64,000 nt of DNA, from contig NZ_QWGR01000019.1 in assembly GCF_003576475.1 (NCBI RefSeq), positions 1 through 64,000 of the forward strand, written 5' to 3'. A program made the translations under genes and the position numbers. The stretch is from Maribellus luteus (GTDB taxonomy: Bacteria; Bacteroidota; Bacteroidia; Bacteroidales; Prolixibacteraceae). Of the stretch, positions 8,334-17,547 are shown piece after piece. How positions within the stretch are numbered: the stretch's first letter is position 1; every line of letters starts with the position of its first letter. The notes under the pieces were generated by a model, which was given only the letters and a program-made list of their open reading frames with translations, ran no database searches and was not told the DNA's origin.

Positions 8334-11300
8334 TTAAAAGCGAATATTCAATCCTACCGAATAAGTTCTTTTCAGAGGATAAATAATCGAACCTCCTCTT
8401 CCGTTCCCAATTTCAGGATCAAAAGCATCCAATAAATTGGTTACCTCAAAAACGTTTTCTCCGCTTACATAAATTCTGCAATTGTCGATATGCACCTGAC
8501 TTAAAAGTGATTTGGGCAATGAATAACCCAATTGAATATTTTTCAGGCGCAAATAAGCTCCATCTTCCAACCAATGATCGGAATACCAGTAATTAAATCC
8601 TTGGCCAACCGTAGGGCGTGGAAAACGTGCATTGGTATTATCGGGCGTCCAGTAATCGTTGTGATAGGTGTAAGAATAGTTATCCCAGCCGTTCTGAGTT
8701 TGGTTGATCAGGTTGGGGTCACCCGACTCCTGGTTGATTGAAATCATACGTTTTCCAACTCCCTGGAACAAAGCCTGAAAATCGAAATTCTTATAACTGG
8801 CATCGATATTAAAGCCCCAAACATAATGAGGTGAAGTTTCACCAAGGTAAACTACATCGTTTGGCGAAGTAATTTTATCATCATCGTTTAGATCGAGATA
8901 CTTGATATCTCCTGCAGTGGCATTGGCATTGATGTAAGCATGACTTTTTGCTTCGGCATCGGTAGCAAAGTAACCATCGGTTCTATAACCGAATACGGCT
9001 GCCATTGGATATCCCTGCACCCTCATTAGTCCACGAGAGAATTCAGTAACATTGTATTTTACCAGTTCATCTTTCTGATCTGATATATTGAATCTCAACC
9101 CATAGTTAAAATCAGTGCCTATTTTATCGTTCCAGCTTACGGCTACTTCCCAACCTTTAACCTCTAAAGTACCATAGTTTCCGGTAGGTACTGTAATACC
9201 AATAATCGAAGGAACAACGGTGGATATCAACATATCCTTGTTCTTTTTGGTATAATAATCACCGGTAACATTTAAGCGGCTATTTAAAACCTGCATGTCA
9301 ATACCGATATTCGATGTCTCGATCGTTTCCCAGGTTCTATCGGCCGAGGCAAGCTGTTCTTGCGTTGCCCACTGCACCAGGTTATCTCCCATCGGGTAGG
9401 TTCCGTTAAAGGAGTATACCGGGATATGGTCGTAATATCCCAATCCGGACTGGTTCCCCATTTGTCCCCACGATGCTCTTAATTTCAGGTTTTGGAACAC
9501 TCCCCAATTCTTCACAAACTCTTCTTCAGAAAGTCTCCAGCCAGCAGAAAACGAAGGGAATAAAACCCGCTGGTTCTTCTCTGAAAATCTTGAAGAGGCA
9601 TCTGAGCGAAAGTTGGCTTCAAAAAGATATTTTTCTTTGAAGTTATAATTAAAACGTCCGAAATACGATGACAAAGCCCATTCGTATAGAGAATTACCAT
9701 TTCTGGCATTATCTGCATTTCCTAAATTTAAAGCAGGCAGAATATTGCTTCCTACAATTTCGTTTCTCCAGGCATACAATTGATCGCTTTTAGCTGATTC
9801 GGCGGATTGTCCTAACATAAGCGTAAGCTTGTGATTTGTTGCCAGCGTTTTATCAAAAGTGATGTAATTCTGAGTCGACATGTAATTGTATTGTGTGCTG
9901 TACCGTGTAACACTGTAATTCGACGGGCTTGGTTGTGCACGCATAGTGCCGTCAGCCATCCACTTCGCCACAAAATTACTGTAGTTATTTTCCTGTTGAA
10001 AGTTAAAACGTCCTCCGTTCAAACTGGTAAATGTCAAACCATCCATAATCTTTAAGGTCAACTTAAAGTTACCGTCAAAACGATTGTTTATGGTTGAATT
10101 TTCACCTCGTTCTTTCGCCTCCTGAATAGCATTACCTTGCATACGATACCGTAAATAGTTACCGTTCGTATCTTTCACCGGCATGGTTGGTGGTGTACGG
10201 TAGATATTATTTACATCAATATTGTTTCCGGCTGTATTTTCATTTGCATACGCCAGTTTCACATCCAGGCTCAGTATCTTGTCAATAAGATCCGTTTCTA
10301 CATTTACCCGTCCGTTAATACGCTTATAGGAATCCGGAGCCCATTTTTCAAAAAAGCCTCCGTCGTCAATATACCCAACTGAGATTCGGTAATTTACATC
10401 ACCGGCTTTTGCAATACTCAGGTTATGCGACTGATAGTTTGACTGGTCAAACATCATTCCCAACCAGTTTACGTCAGAAGCATGAAGCCAGTTATCTAAA
10501 CTTGCAAAAGCAACTGTCGCACCCGCTTCAACAGGTATTACCGATACACTTGGATCTTTAATGGCAGCAATATGTGCATCAGAATAACCGATTTTACCCA
10601 CCGAAGCATAAGCAGCATTCCATAAAATGGCATGTTCCAATCCTGAATTTGTCTGAGGCATTCTGGTTGGTGTTCTTACTGCAAAGTTGTTGCTGTAGGA
10701 AAATTGAGTCTTTTCGCTTTTTGCATTCTTCGTAGTTATCAATATTACACCGCCGGCAGCCCTCGATCCGTAAATAGCAGCCGAGGCAGCATCTTTTAAA
10801 ACCGACATGCTGGCAATGTCATCAGGGTTAACGGTATTTAAAGTTCCTTCAACACCATCGATAAGAACCAGAAGAGGGTTACCGTTCACCGAGGTGTTTC
10901 CCCGCACGGTAATAGTTGATCCGGCTCCCGGCCGGCCATTTGTGCTGGTAACAACAACACCCGGACTAAGTCCCTGCATTGCAGATGAAACATTTGTTAC
11001 CGGTCTGTTTTGAAGCGTTTCCTCATCAATAATCGCTACCGAACCGGTTAAATTTACTTTCTTTTGTGTACCATAGCCAATAGCCACTATTTCGTCCAAG
11101 CCAATAGCCCCCGACACCATTTCTACGTTTATAACGCTCTGCCCGGCAACTGCCATTTCTGTTGTTTCCATTCCAACAAACGAAAACTGCAGCGTAGCAT
11201 CATCCGGAACACCGGATATGGAGAAATTTCCGTCTGCATCTGTAATCGTTCCCTGGGTTGTTCCTTTTACCAGCACAGTTACTCCGGGCAAAGGCTCTTT

Positions 11301-11735
11301 ATTTTCATCCGTAACAGTTCCTGTAATTTTTTTATCCTGCAAGGCATCCAAAACAGATGAAAAATCTTTTGTTTCCGGAGTCAGTACAATCAAGTCATTG
11401 TCCAAAACCTTGTAACGGATACCCTGGTTTTCAAACAGAGCACTCAATATTTCGTCCACAGTATTCTGCTGAACACTTATCGACACAACTCTCTCTACAT
11501 TAACTTGTTCTCTTTGATAAAAAAAGCGAAAATTACTCTGTTCTTCAATCTCGCGAAGCACTTCAACAACCTGTTTCCGGTTCATATCGAAAGAGAACCT
11601 GGTAGTTTGCGAATACACTGATGCTGATAACTGCATAAACGCAAGAAACAGAATAAGCAATGTTAGTTTCATCTTTAATAGTAGTTTCTGTCTTCTTCCT
11701 ATATCCTGGAAAAAGATCAATACATTTTTTTTCAT
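8334..11735 (-). CDS. susC: SusC/RagA-family TonB-dependent transporter with STN domain
   Basis: 1133 residues; imports oligosaccharides across the outer membrane using TonB energy. Order: signal sequence (ending near SASVYSQ), secretin/TonB short N-terminal (STN) domain at about 48-115, carboxypeptidase-regulatory-like beta-sandwich (about 133-210, GTVTDENKEPLPGVTV), plug domain (IGYGTQKKVNLTGSV onward), then the beta-barrel ending in GLNIRF. An STN domain marks transducers that signal to a FecR-type anti-sigma factor, which matches the FecR and ECF sigma genes directly upstream. So substrate binding probably switches on its own operon. Confidence 0.97.
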   Translation of the reverse strand: MKKNVLIFFQDIGRRQKLLLKMKLTLLILFLAFMQLSASVYSQTTRFSFDMNRKQVVEVLREIEEQSNFRFFYQREQVNVERVVSISVQQNTVDEILSALFENQGIRYKVLDNDLIVLTPETKDFSSVLDALQDKKITGTVTDENKEPLPGVTVLVKGTTQGTITDADGNFSISGVPDDATLQFSFVGMETTEMAVAGQSVINVEMVSGAIGLDEIVAIGYGTQKKVNLTGSVAIIDEETLQNRPVTNVSSAMQGLSPGVVVTSTNGRPGAGSTITVRGNTSVNGNPLLVLIDGVEGTLNTVNPDDIASMSVLKDAASAAIYGSRAAGGVILITTKNAKSEKTQFSYSNNFAVRTPTRMPQTNSGLEHAILWNAAYASVGKIGYSDAHIAAIKDPSVSVIPVEAGATVAFASLDNWLHASDVNWLGMMFDQSNYQSHNLSIAKAGDVNYRISVGYIDDGGFFEKWAPDSYKRINGRVNVETDLIDKILSLDVKLAYANENTAGNNIDVNNIYRTPPTMPVKDTNGNYLRYRMQGNAIQEAKERGENSTINNRFDGNFKLTLKIMDGLTFTSLNGGRFNFQQENNYSNFVAKWMADGTMRAQPSPSNYSVTRYSTQYNYMSTQNYITFDKTLATNHKLTLMLGQSAESAKSDQLYAWRNEIVGSNILPALNLGNADNARNGNSLYEWALSSYFGRFNYNFKEKYLFEANFRSDASSRFSEKNQRVLFPSFSAGWRLSEEEFVKNWGVFQNLKLRASWGQMGNQSGLGYYDHIPVYSFNGTYPMGDNLVQWATQEQLASADRTWETIETSNIGIDMQVLNSRLNVTGDYYTKKNKDMLISTVVPSIIGITVPTGNYGTLEVKGWEVAVSWNDKIGTDFNYGLRFNISDQKDELVKYNVTEFSRGLMRVQGYPMAAVFGYRTDGYFATDAEAKSHAYINANATAGDIKYLDLNDDDKITSPNDVVYLGETSPHYVWGFNIDASYKNFDFQALFQGVGKRMISINQESGDPNLINQTQNGWDNYSYTYHNDYWTPDNTNARFPRPTVGQGFNYWYSDHWLEDGAYLRLKNIQLGYSLPKSLLSQVHIDNCRIYVSGENVFEVTNLLDAFDPEIGNGRGGSIIYPLKRTYSVGLNIRF

Positions 11736-11797
11736 AAATTTGATGTGTTATTGTTTATACTAAATAAGGTGTGACCGCACCTATTTTTTAAACGTAC

Positions 11798-11827
11798 ACC
11801 GGTTTGATATGACCGTATCAGACCGGT
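11798..11827 (-). promoter_or_regulatory. Hairpin in the susC leader
   Basis: ACCGGTTTGATAT and GTATCAGACCGGT can form a 13-bp stem with two G-U pairs and a 4-base loop. It lies in the 129-base gap between the FecR stop and the susC start. A second small palindrome (AGGTG...CACCT) lies at 11767-11782. On the minus strand no T-run follows, so a leader structure or processing site is more likely than a terminator. Confidence 0.4.
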
Positions 11828-11864
11828 TTTTCTTTCATAAGTTTTGTTTACATAGGCATCGTTT

Positions 11865-12875
11865 TTATTCGTGTCTTATAATTACTTTTTGATTCTCGAT
11901 AACATAGGAAATTGGCAAAGTTTCCTTTAATACGTCCAGCACCTCCAGAATACTTTCATTCTTTATTGTTCCGTCGTAGTGATAATTCAAAATCGATGAA
12001 TCAGTCATTTCGATCTCCACTCCGTATTTTCTTTCGAGCATGGTTACAAGCTCCTTCAAACTCATATTTATAAAAATGAGTTTATTATCCTTCCACGACG
12101 TGTAGTAGCGTGTATTTACATTCATGAGCCGGATATTTTTGGATTGACGGTCGAAAACCAAATGCTGCCCCGGTTTGAGAACAACATCCTCAGCTATTTT
12201 GAACTGATCGGATGAAGTGATTTGCACAGTTCCCCTTTCCAATGTCGTACTCACGGTATTGTCTTCGGGATATGCTTTTACGTTGAACTGAGTCCCCACT
12301 ACATTAACATCGTAAAAAGGAGTATGAACAATGAACTGATTGTCCTCAACATGCTCAACATCGAACCAGGCTTCACCACTTAAGTAGACTTCCCGAAGTC
12401 CGCGTTTGCCATTAACTGCATATTTCAATTCAGATCCTGAATTCAGATAAACCAATGAATTATCGGGCAATACCACCTGAGAAACAGAGCCGTTGGGTGC
12501 GTACGACGTAAAATAGACCGGAGATGAACTCCAGTTATTTACCACAAGTACTCCAATTAAAGCTCCGATGAGAAGAATAGCGGCAATTTTAGCCAGGCCC
12601 AGGTAAAGATTTTTCCCTCTGCTTACTTTTTTACCCGTACTTGTAAAATTAATTTTTCGGTGAATCCGAAGAAGCATATCATTGAACTCATCGGGGCCAG
12701 GAACACTGCATTGTCCGTAATTCTCGGTTTCCCATACATTATACAATTGTGTCCTGATTTCAAGGTTTTTATAGGGTTCCTCAAATAACGAAAATGCATA
12801 ATCCAATTCTTCCTTGTCGCATTCGTTATGAACGTAATTCCTTATTGCGTTTGATATCTTTTTCGTGTCTGTCAT
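11865..12875 (-). CDS. FecR-family anti-sigma factor
   Basis: 336 residues, inner-membrane anti-sigma regulator. Order: cytoplasmic N-terminal segment, one transmembrane helix (about residues 92-112, KIAAILLIGALIGVLVV), periplasmic FecR domain (about 125-235, with LPDNSLVYLNSGSELKY and GEAWFDV), and the Bacteroidota DUF4974 C-terminal domain (about 260-335, MSLKELVTMLERKYGVEIE). It receives the signal from the STN domain of the adjacent SusC and releases the adjacent ECF sigma factor. It is separated from the sigma gene by 143 bases that include a hairpin. Confidence 0.95.
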   Translation of the reverse strand: MTDTKKISNAIRNYVHNECDKEELDYAFSLFEEPYKNLEIRTQLYNVWETENYGQCSVPGPDEFNDMLLRIHRKINFTSTGKKVSRGKNLYLGLAKIAAILLIGALIGVLVVNNWSSSPVYFTSYAPNGSVSQVVLPDNSLVYLNSGSELKYAVNGKRGLREVYLSGEAWFDVEHVEDNQFIVHTPFYDVNVVGTQFNVKAYPEDNTVSTTLERGTVQITSSDQFKIAEDVVLKPGQHLVFDRQSKNIRLMNVNTRYYTSWKDNKLIFINMSLKELVTMLERKYGVEIEMTDSSILNYHYDGTIKNESILEVLDVLKETLPISYVIENQKVIIRHE

Positions 12876-12888
12876 TTTTTTCGTAAAA

Positions 12889-12909
12889 ATCCCCCAATAA
12901 ATGGGGGAT
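12889..12909 (-). promoter_or_regulatory. Hairpin just upstream of the FecR start
   Basis: Perfect 8-bp stem ATCCCCCA / TGGGGGAT with a 5-base loop, 13 bases before the FecR ATG on the minus strand, in the gap after the sigma gene. On the minus strand the bases between hairpin and ATG include a T-run, so it could attenuate read-through from the sigma gene or block ribosome loading. Confidence 0.45.
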
Positions 12910-13018
12910 CTAATTCTATTCTAACCAAACTAACTCTATGATCAACCAAAACAATTTTTGGTTATTGACTTCTTTTCAGTTGTAATACGCAGAACTTGCG
13001 CTTACCCCCCAAAAAAAA

Positions 13019-13606
13019 TTACAGAAAAATTGAAATAAATAGTAACGTTGCGATAATTCCTTTTCCCAATCGCTTCCGGATATGACTGATTGACAAGCCT
13101 ATCTGGTTCTCTACCGTCTTTACAGAAATATTCAGTTTTTCTGCAATTTCTTTATTCGATAAACCAGCTTCACGACTCAAAATAAAAATCTGCTTCCTTT
13201 TGGCAGGCAATTCATCAATAGCCTGGTTTACCTTTTCCCGGATCGTTTCATAATCAATACTAACATCAAGTTCAAAGCTCTCCGATTCAAAAAACTGAAC
13301 CAAGAACTTACGGTATTCTGCATCTTTCAACCGAACCCGTAACTGACTAATGATAAGGTTGTACGAAATTTTAAAGAGAAAAGATTTAAACGACTTTGAA
13401 GAATCAATTTTTGTCCGATTTTCCCAGATACGAACAAAAGCTTCCTGAACAATCTCTTTTGCATCCTCGTCATTTTTCAACAGCGAAAAGGCAAAGCGAT
13501 AAAGCTTCTCGTTGTATTTATGAAAAAGAGCATCAAAAGCCTCTACTTCATTTGCAACAAGTTTATCAACAAGCATTTTATCATTGTTCAAAGAAGAACC
13601 CTCCAT
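13019..13606 (-). CDS. ECF RNA polymerase sigma factor (PUL regulator)
   Basis: 195 residues, sigma-70 region 2 (about 25-90, FHKYNEKLYRFAFSLL and EIVQEAFVRIWENR) and region 4 helix-turn-helix (about 135-185, LSNKEIAEKLNISVKTVENQI). It ends in a hydrophobic tail (IIATLLFISIFL). It is the first gene of the PUL and is followed by its FecR anti-sigma and an STN-bearing SusC, the classic trans-envelope three-part switch. The start MEGSSLNND is the only reasonable ATG. It is divergent from the LacI-type regulator. Confidence 0.95.
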   Translation of the reverse strand: MEGSSLNNDKMLVDKLVANEVEAFDALFHKYNEKLYRFAFSLLKNDEDAKEIVQEAFVRIWENRTKIDSSKSFKSFLFKISYNLIISQLRVRLKDAEYRKFLVQFFESESFELDVSIDYETIREKVNQAIDELPAKRKQIFILSREAGLSNKEIAEKLNISVKTVENQIGLSISHIRKRLGKGIIATLLFISIFL

Positions 13607-13630
13607 GAGCAGATTTAATCAGGTTGATAA

Positions 13631-13638
13631 CAAAGATA
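13631..13638 (-). promoter_or_regulatory. Candidate Bacteroidota -7 box for the ECF sigma gene
   Basis: The minus strand reads TATCTTTG, matching the TAnnTTTG consensus, 25 bases before the sigma-factor ATG. The matching -33 TTTG is only partial (GTTT about 20 bases upstream). Confidence 0.4.
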
Positions 13639-13906
13639 ATAAGGTATCGTTTAAACAGTGCATTCTTTGATACATTTATCGGATACATCAAATAACAAAG
13701 GCTGAATTCTGGCGACCAAAGAACTCATTAAAAGCAAAATAGAGTGAACTACTTTTGAAAAAACAATCATCCCGATTTTTTACTTTTCATTTCAGATAAA
13801 TGATAAAAAGTTGTTTTTTTGACAACACTTACAACCCCGGAAGCAATACCGTGTAAATATTAACTCAATTTTTCCGTGTACGAACACGACAATTGAAAAA
13901 ATTGCT

Positions 13907-13914
13907 TAATTTTG
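13907..13914 (+). promoter_or_regulatory. Candidate -7 box for the LacI-type regulator
   Basis: TAATTTTG matches TAnnTTTG exactly. Transcription would begin near 13921, just past the ATG at 13916, leaving a leader of about 45 bases before the first codons that encode the repressor's DNA-binding domain. A good -33 TTTG at the usual spacing is not seen. Confidence 0.4.
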
Positions 13915-13964
13915 TATGCCTTCGAAAGGCGAAACAAAGCTAAAAACCTATAAAACATAGAGCT

Positions 13965-15026
13965 ATCGAATCAAACAGACAAATACGGATCAAAGATATC
14001 GCAGCCCGGGCAAAGGTTTCCATCGGAACGGTGGACCGCGTGCTGCACAACCGTGGCGAAGTGGCCGAGTCGACCCGGAAAAAGATCCTCGAAATTGTGG
14101 AGGAGCTGAATTACCAGCCCAACATCCTGGCCAGTACGCTGGCATCGAAAAAATCGGCCGTTTTTGCCACTTTAATGCCCCAGCCGCTGTCGGAAGATGC
14201 TTACTGGAGCAAACCGTCGAAAGGCGCGCAAAAACGAATCGCGGAATTACGGCAATACGGGCTTCAGATGCAGCCTTTTACCTTTAACCAGGGCGATTCC
14301 AAAAGTTTTGAGCAAGAAGCACAACGGATACTCGACCTGCAACCCGACGGTGTGGCACTGGCGCCTTTTTTCAAAAAAGAAGCGCTTCGCTTTATCGATC
14401 AGCTGAATGAACTGAATATTCCCTTTGTGTTTATCGACTCCGAAATCAGGGATGCCGGCCAGTTGAGCTACATTGGGCAGGATTCGTACCAAAGCGGACT
14501 GGTATCGGGCAAACTGCTCGATATGATCTTACCCGACGGAAATATCCTGGTGATTCACTTTGCACGCGAAATGGACAACCAGAACCACCTTATCCAGCGC
14601 GAAAAGGCTTTTTATGACTGGTTTTCGCAACAAAACAACTCGCCCCACCAGCTTTTCACTACCGATGTACCTGACACCGACGATCCGGCATGGGAAGAAA
14701 AAATAGAGAACAAAATACGCTCGAACCACATTCAAGGCATTTTTGTAACCAACTCGAAAGTTTTTAATGTGGGGGCTTTGCTGGAAAAAACCGGCATCAA
14801 AGGCATTAAAGTGATCGGGCACGACCTGCTGAAGGAAAACGTTAGTTACCTGAAAAAAGGGCTGGTGCATTTTCTGATTTGCCAGCGGCCCGAGGAGCAG
14901 GGTTACGAAGCCATCAACAAACTGTTCAGAAGTGTGGTGCAGAAACGAACCATCGAAGAGAAGAACTATACTTCGATTGATATCATTACCAAAGAAAACG
15001 TTGACTATTACAAAGAATTTAAATAG
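13965..15026 (+). CDS. LacI-type transcriptional regulator with no canonical start codon
   Basis: DNA-binding regulator with an N-terminal LacI helix-turn-helix (IRIKDIAARAKVSIGTVDRV) and a periplasmic-binding-protein-like sensor domain (from VFATLMPQP, ending KENVDYYKEFK). It probably controls the adjoining mannonate genes. The frame is open from 13944, but between that stop and the helix-turn-helix there is no ATG, GTG or TTG. The first GTG (14031) lies inside the recognition helix and would destroy it. I place the start at the ATC of 13965, giving 353 residues beginning (I/M)ESNRQIRIKD, a normal family length. ATA at 13950, a sequence error or a lost start are alternatives. Confidence 0.8.
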   Translation: MESNRQIRIKDIAARAKVSIGTVDRVLHNRGEVAESTRKKILEIVEELNYQPNILASTLASKKSAVFATLMPQPLSEDAYWSKPSKGAQKRIAELRQYGLQMQPFTFNQGDSKSFEQEAQRILDLQPDGVALAPFFKKEALRFIDQLNELNIPFVFIDSEIRDAGQLSYIGQDSYQSGLVSGKLLDMILPDGNILVIHFAREMDNQNHLIQREKAFYDWFSQQNNSPHQLFTTDVPDTDDPAWEEKIENKIRSNHIQGIFVTNSKVFNVGALLEKTGIKGIKVIGHDLLKENVSYLKKGLVHFLICQRPEEQGYEAINKLFRSVVQKRTIEEKNYTSIDIITKENVDYYKEFK

Positions 15027-15247
15027 CAGCTCTGTATACTTTAAACCGGAATTAAATACATGGATGGAATTGAAAAACAAAATTTCTGGCAAGAAGACCG
15101 AAGATGGAAGCCTGAAGATCAGGCAATCACGGGGATTTAATTCCTACTTCTAACTTCGAGCTTCAATTCATTTACATCTAAAGTATTGAAACTTAACAGT
15201 TACTACAGAGCTATATGATTTTAACAAACAACAAGAAAAAAAATATC

Positions 15248-16099
15248 ATGAATCCATTATCATTTAACGACTTACAGGGAAAAGTTTGTGTGATTACCGG
15301 AGGCGCCGGTGTTTTGGGAAGCGCCATGGTTAAAGCCATCGCATCGGTGGGCACAAAAATAGCCATTGCCGACATCAACAAGGAAGTGGCGGATAAAGTA
15401 GCCGCTGAAATTGCAGCCGAATCCGGAGCACAGGTTATTGGCGTGGAAGCCAACGTACTCGACAAGGCTTCGCTCGAAAAAGCCAAAGCCGAGATCAACG
15501 AAAAGCTGGGCGAAATCGACATCCTGATCAACGGAGCCGGAGGTAATAGTCCGCAGGCTACCACCAAAGTGGAACAACTCCTCGAAGAAAACATTGACAG
15601 GCTCGAAGACAGTTTTTACGGACTGGAAATGGAAGGCTTCGACAAGGTGTTTGCCCTGAACTTCAAAGGCACGCTGCTGCCAACCATGGTTTTCACTACC
15701 GATATGCTGAAAAACCGCAAAGGCGTGGTGCTGAACGTGTCGTCGATGAATTCGTACAAACCGCTGACAAAAATTCCGGCCTACTCAGCCGCCAAAGCTT
15801 CGATCAACAATTTTACGGAGTGGCTGGCTGTTCACCTGGCCAAAGTGGGGATTCGTGTAAACGCCATTGCCCCGGGGTTCTTTATCACGAACCAGAACCG
15901 TTTCCTGGTTACCGATGAAAAAACAGGTGGCTACTCGCCCCGCGGACAAAAAATTGTGGATAATACGCCGATGGGTAAATTCGGAGAACCCGAAGACCTG
16001 CAGGGAGCAACCTTGTTCCTCATCTCGGATATTTCCAACTTTATCACGGGCATCGTTATCCCGGTTGACGGCGGATACAGCGCTTTTGGCGGTGTATAG
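15248..16099 (+). CDS. SDR-family oxidoreductase, probable D-mannonate oxidoreductase
   Basis: 283 residues from the ATG at 15248; an upstream in-frame ATG at 15215 adds only a Lys/Asn-rich stretch. Short-chain dehydrogenase features: nucleotide-binding TGGAGVLGSAM near the N-terminus, NGAGG, active-site Ser in VLNVSSMNS and YSAAK at about 179-183, and a C-terminal PVDGGYSAFGGV. Directly followed by a terminator and then uxuA. In Bacteroidota an SDR next to uxuA commonly replaces the classical UxuB and interconverts fructuronate and mannonate (family context, not shown by sequence alone). Confidence 0.85.
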   Translation: MNPLSFNDLQGKVCVITGGAGVLGSAMVKAIASVGTKIAIADINKEVADKVAAEIAAESGAQVIGVEANVLDKASLEKAKAEINEKLGEIDILINGAGGNSPQATTKVEQLLEENIDRLEDSFYGLEMEGFDKVFALNFKGTLLPTMVFTTDMLKNRKGVVLNVSSMNSYKPLTKIPAYSAAKASINNFTEWLAVHLAKVGIRVNAIAPGFFITNQNRFLVTDEKTGGYSPRGQKIVDNTPMGKFGEPEDLQGATLFLISDISNFITGIVIPVDGGYSAFGGV

Positions 16100-16134
16100 A
16101 TCTTAATTGTAATCAGTAAAAACCAAAACAATAT

Positions 16135-16162
16135 AAAAGCCGGAGTGCTGCTCCGGCTTTTT
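16135..16162 (+). terminator. Intrinsic terminator between the SDR gene and uxuA
   Basis: Stem AAAAGCCGGAG / CTCCGGCTTTT with loop TGCTG, running into a T-tract, 36 bases past the SDR stop. It would end or attenuate transcription before uxuA. Confidence 0.8.
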
Positions 16163-16235
16163 AAAACAAGAGCTTCGTTAACGCTAACGATCTACCAAAA
16201 ATCAAAATAGTAATCGTAAAAAAAGGATTGAAAGA

Positions 16236-17459
16236 ATGTCATTGGAACAAACATGGAGATGGTACGGGCCCTCTGACCCGGTAACTTTGCAGGACATCAG
16301 GCAGGCAGGCGCAACAGGCATTGTAACGGCTTTGCACGAGATTCCAAACGGACAAGTTTGGCCTGTGGAAGCACTGGAAGAAAGAAAACGTTTTATTGAA
16401 TGGGACGAAAGCACCACCCCTGCCCGCCCACGGGGACTTACCTGGTCGGTGATCGAGAGCATTCCCGTGCACGAAGATATTAAACAGGCCCGCCCCAACC
16501 GCGACAAGCTGATCGAAAATTACATCGAAAGTATCCGTAACGCTGGAAAAGTGGGAATACCGGTGCTTTGCTACAATTTTATGCCGGTGGTTGACTGGAC
16601 ACGCACCAACCTCCACATGGAACTGGAAGACGGCGCCCGCGCACTGTGTTTCGACATGGTGGATTTTGTGGCCTTTGATGTGTTTATCCTCCGCAGAAAA
16701 GGAGCCGAAAAAGCCTACAATGCTGAACTGCTAAAAAAAGCGCAGCGCCGCTTCGAGAGCATGAACAGTGAACAGCGTTACGAACTGGAAAAAACCATTA
16801 TTGCCGGTTTGCCGGGTGCTGAAGAATCGTACACGCTGGAACAATTTCAGGCTAAACTGGATGAATACAAAAACATCGATGATAAAACCTACCGCGAAAA
16901 CCTGAAGTATTTTCTGGATAGAGTGGCTCCGGTTGCCGAAGAAAGCGGCGTTAAACTGGCCATTCACCCCGATGATCCGCCTTTTTCACTGTTTGGATTG
17001 CCACGGGTAGTCAGCACCGAAAAAGACCTGGAGTACATTCTGAATATTTACGACAGTGTTTACAACGGATTTACGATGTGCACCGGTTCGTACGGTGTAC
17101 GCGCCGACAATGACCTGGTGGGCATGGTAAAACGCCACGGGGCAAAACTAAACTTTGCCCACCTGCGCAGTACACAGCGTGACGAGCTGAACGGCTTTCA
17201 CGAAGCCGGTCACCTGCAGGGCGATGTGGATATGTACGGCGTGATGCTGGCTATTTTGAAAGAGCAGCGCAAACGCCAGGCAGTGTACCGCCCCGATTAC
17301 CGCATTCCGATGCGTGCCGACCACGGCCATACCATCCTCGACGACCTCAAGAAAAAAACCAATCCGGGTTACTCGGCTATTGGTCTTCTACGCGGAATGG
17401 CCGAACTTCGCGGCTTGGAAATGGGTATAAAAAGAAGCGGAGCGGTTTTCAGCGAATAA
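16236..17459 (+). CDS. uxuA: Mannonate dehydratase UxuA
   Basis: 407 residues. Dehydrates D-mannonate to 2-keto-3-deoxy-D-gluconate in the cytoplasm. TIM-barrel protein with family segments at the start (TWRWYGP.DPVTL, ALHEIPNGQVW) and CYNFMPVVDWTRT, the metal-site HPDDPPFSLFGLPRVVS, the segment NFAHLRST, and RADHGHTILDD near the end. Usual length for the family. It sits between the SDR gene and the KDG kinase gene, giving a coherent fructuronate to mannonate to KDG to KDG-6-phosphate route. Confidence 0.97.
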   Translation: MSLEQTWRWYGPSDPVTLQDIRQAGATGIVTALHEIPNGQVWPVEALEERKRFIEWDESTTPARPRGLTWSVIESIPVHEDIKQARPNRDKLIENYIESIRNAGKVGIPVLCYNFMPVVDWTRTNLHMELEDGARALCFDMVDFVAFDVFILRRKGAEKAYNAELLKKAQRRFESMNSEQRYELEKTIIAGLPGAEESYTLEQFQAKLDEYKNIDDKTYRENLKYFLDRVAPVAEESGVKLAIHPDDPPFSLFGLPRVVSTEKDLEYILNIYDSVYNGFTMCTGSYGVRADNDLVGMVKRHGAKLNFAHLRSTQRDELNGFHEAGHLQGDVDMYGVMLAILKEQRKRQAVYRPDYRIPMRADHGHTILDDLKKKTNPGYSAIGLLRGMAELRGLEMGIKRSGAVFSE

Positions 17460-17547
17460 AATTTCCCGGAAATCCGGGTTCAAAAAAGTATAAACCTGTG
17501 AAGCCGGTCGGGCTGCAATACCTGGCCGGTCAGTAAAACAAAAAAAT

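Larger units (their letters stand above)
13607..13964. other. Divergent intergenic region between sigma factor and LacI-type regulator
   Basis: No credible gene is seen in these 358 bases. AT-rich. It holds a candidate -7 box for each flanking gene (13631-13638 minus, 13907-13914 plus). An ATG at 13916 opens only a 14-codon reading frame that stops at 13960. Confidence 0.6.

Noticed and set aside
13916-13960. ATG at 13916 as the start of the LacI-type regulator
   Set aside because: Its frame stops at 13960 and is out of phase with the DNA-binding domain; it also lies upstream of the expected transcription start.
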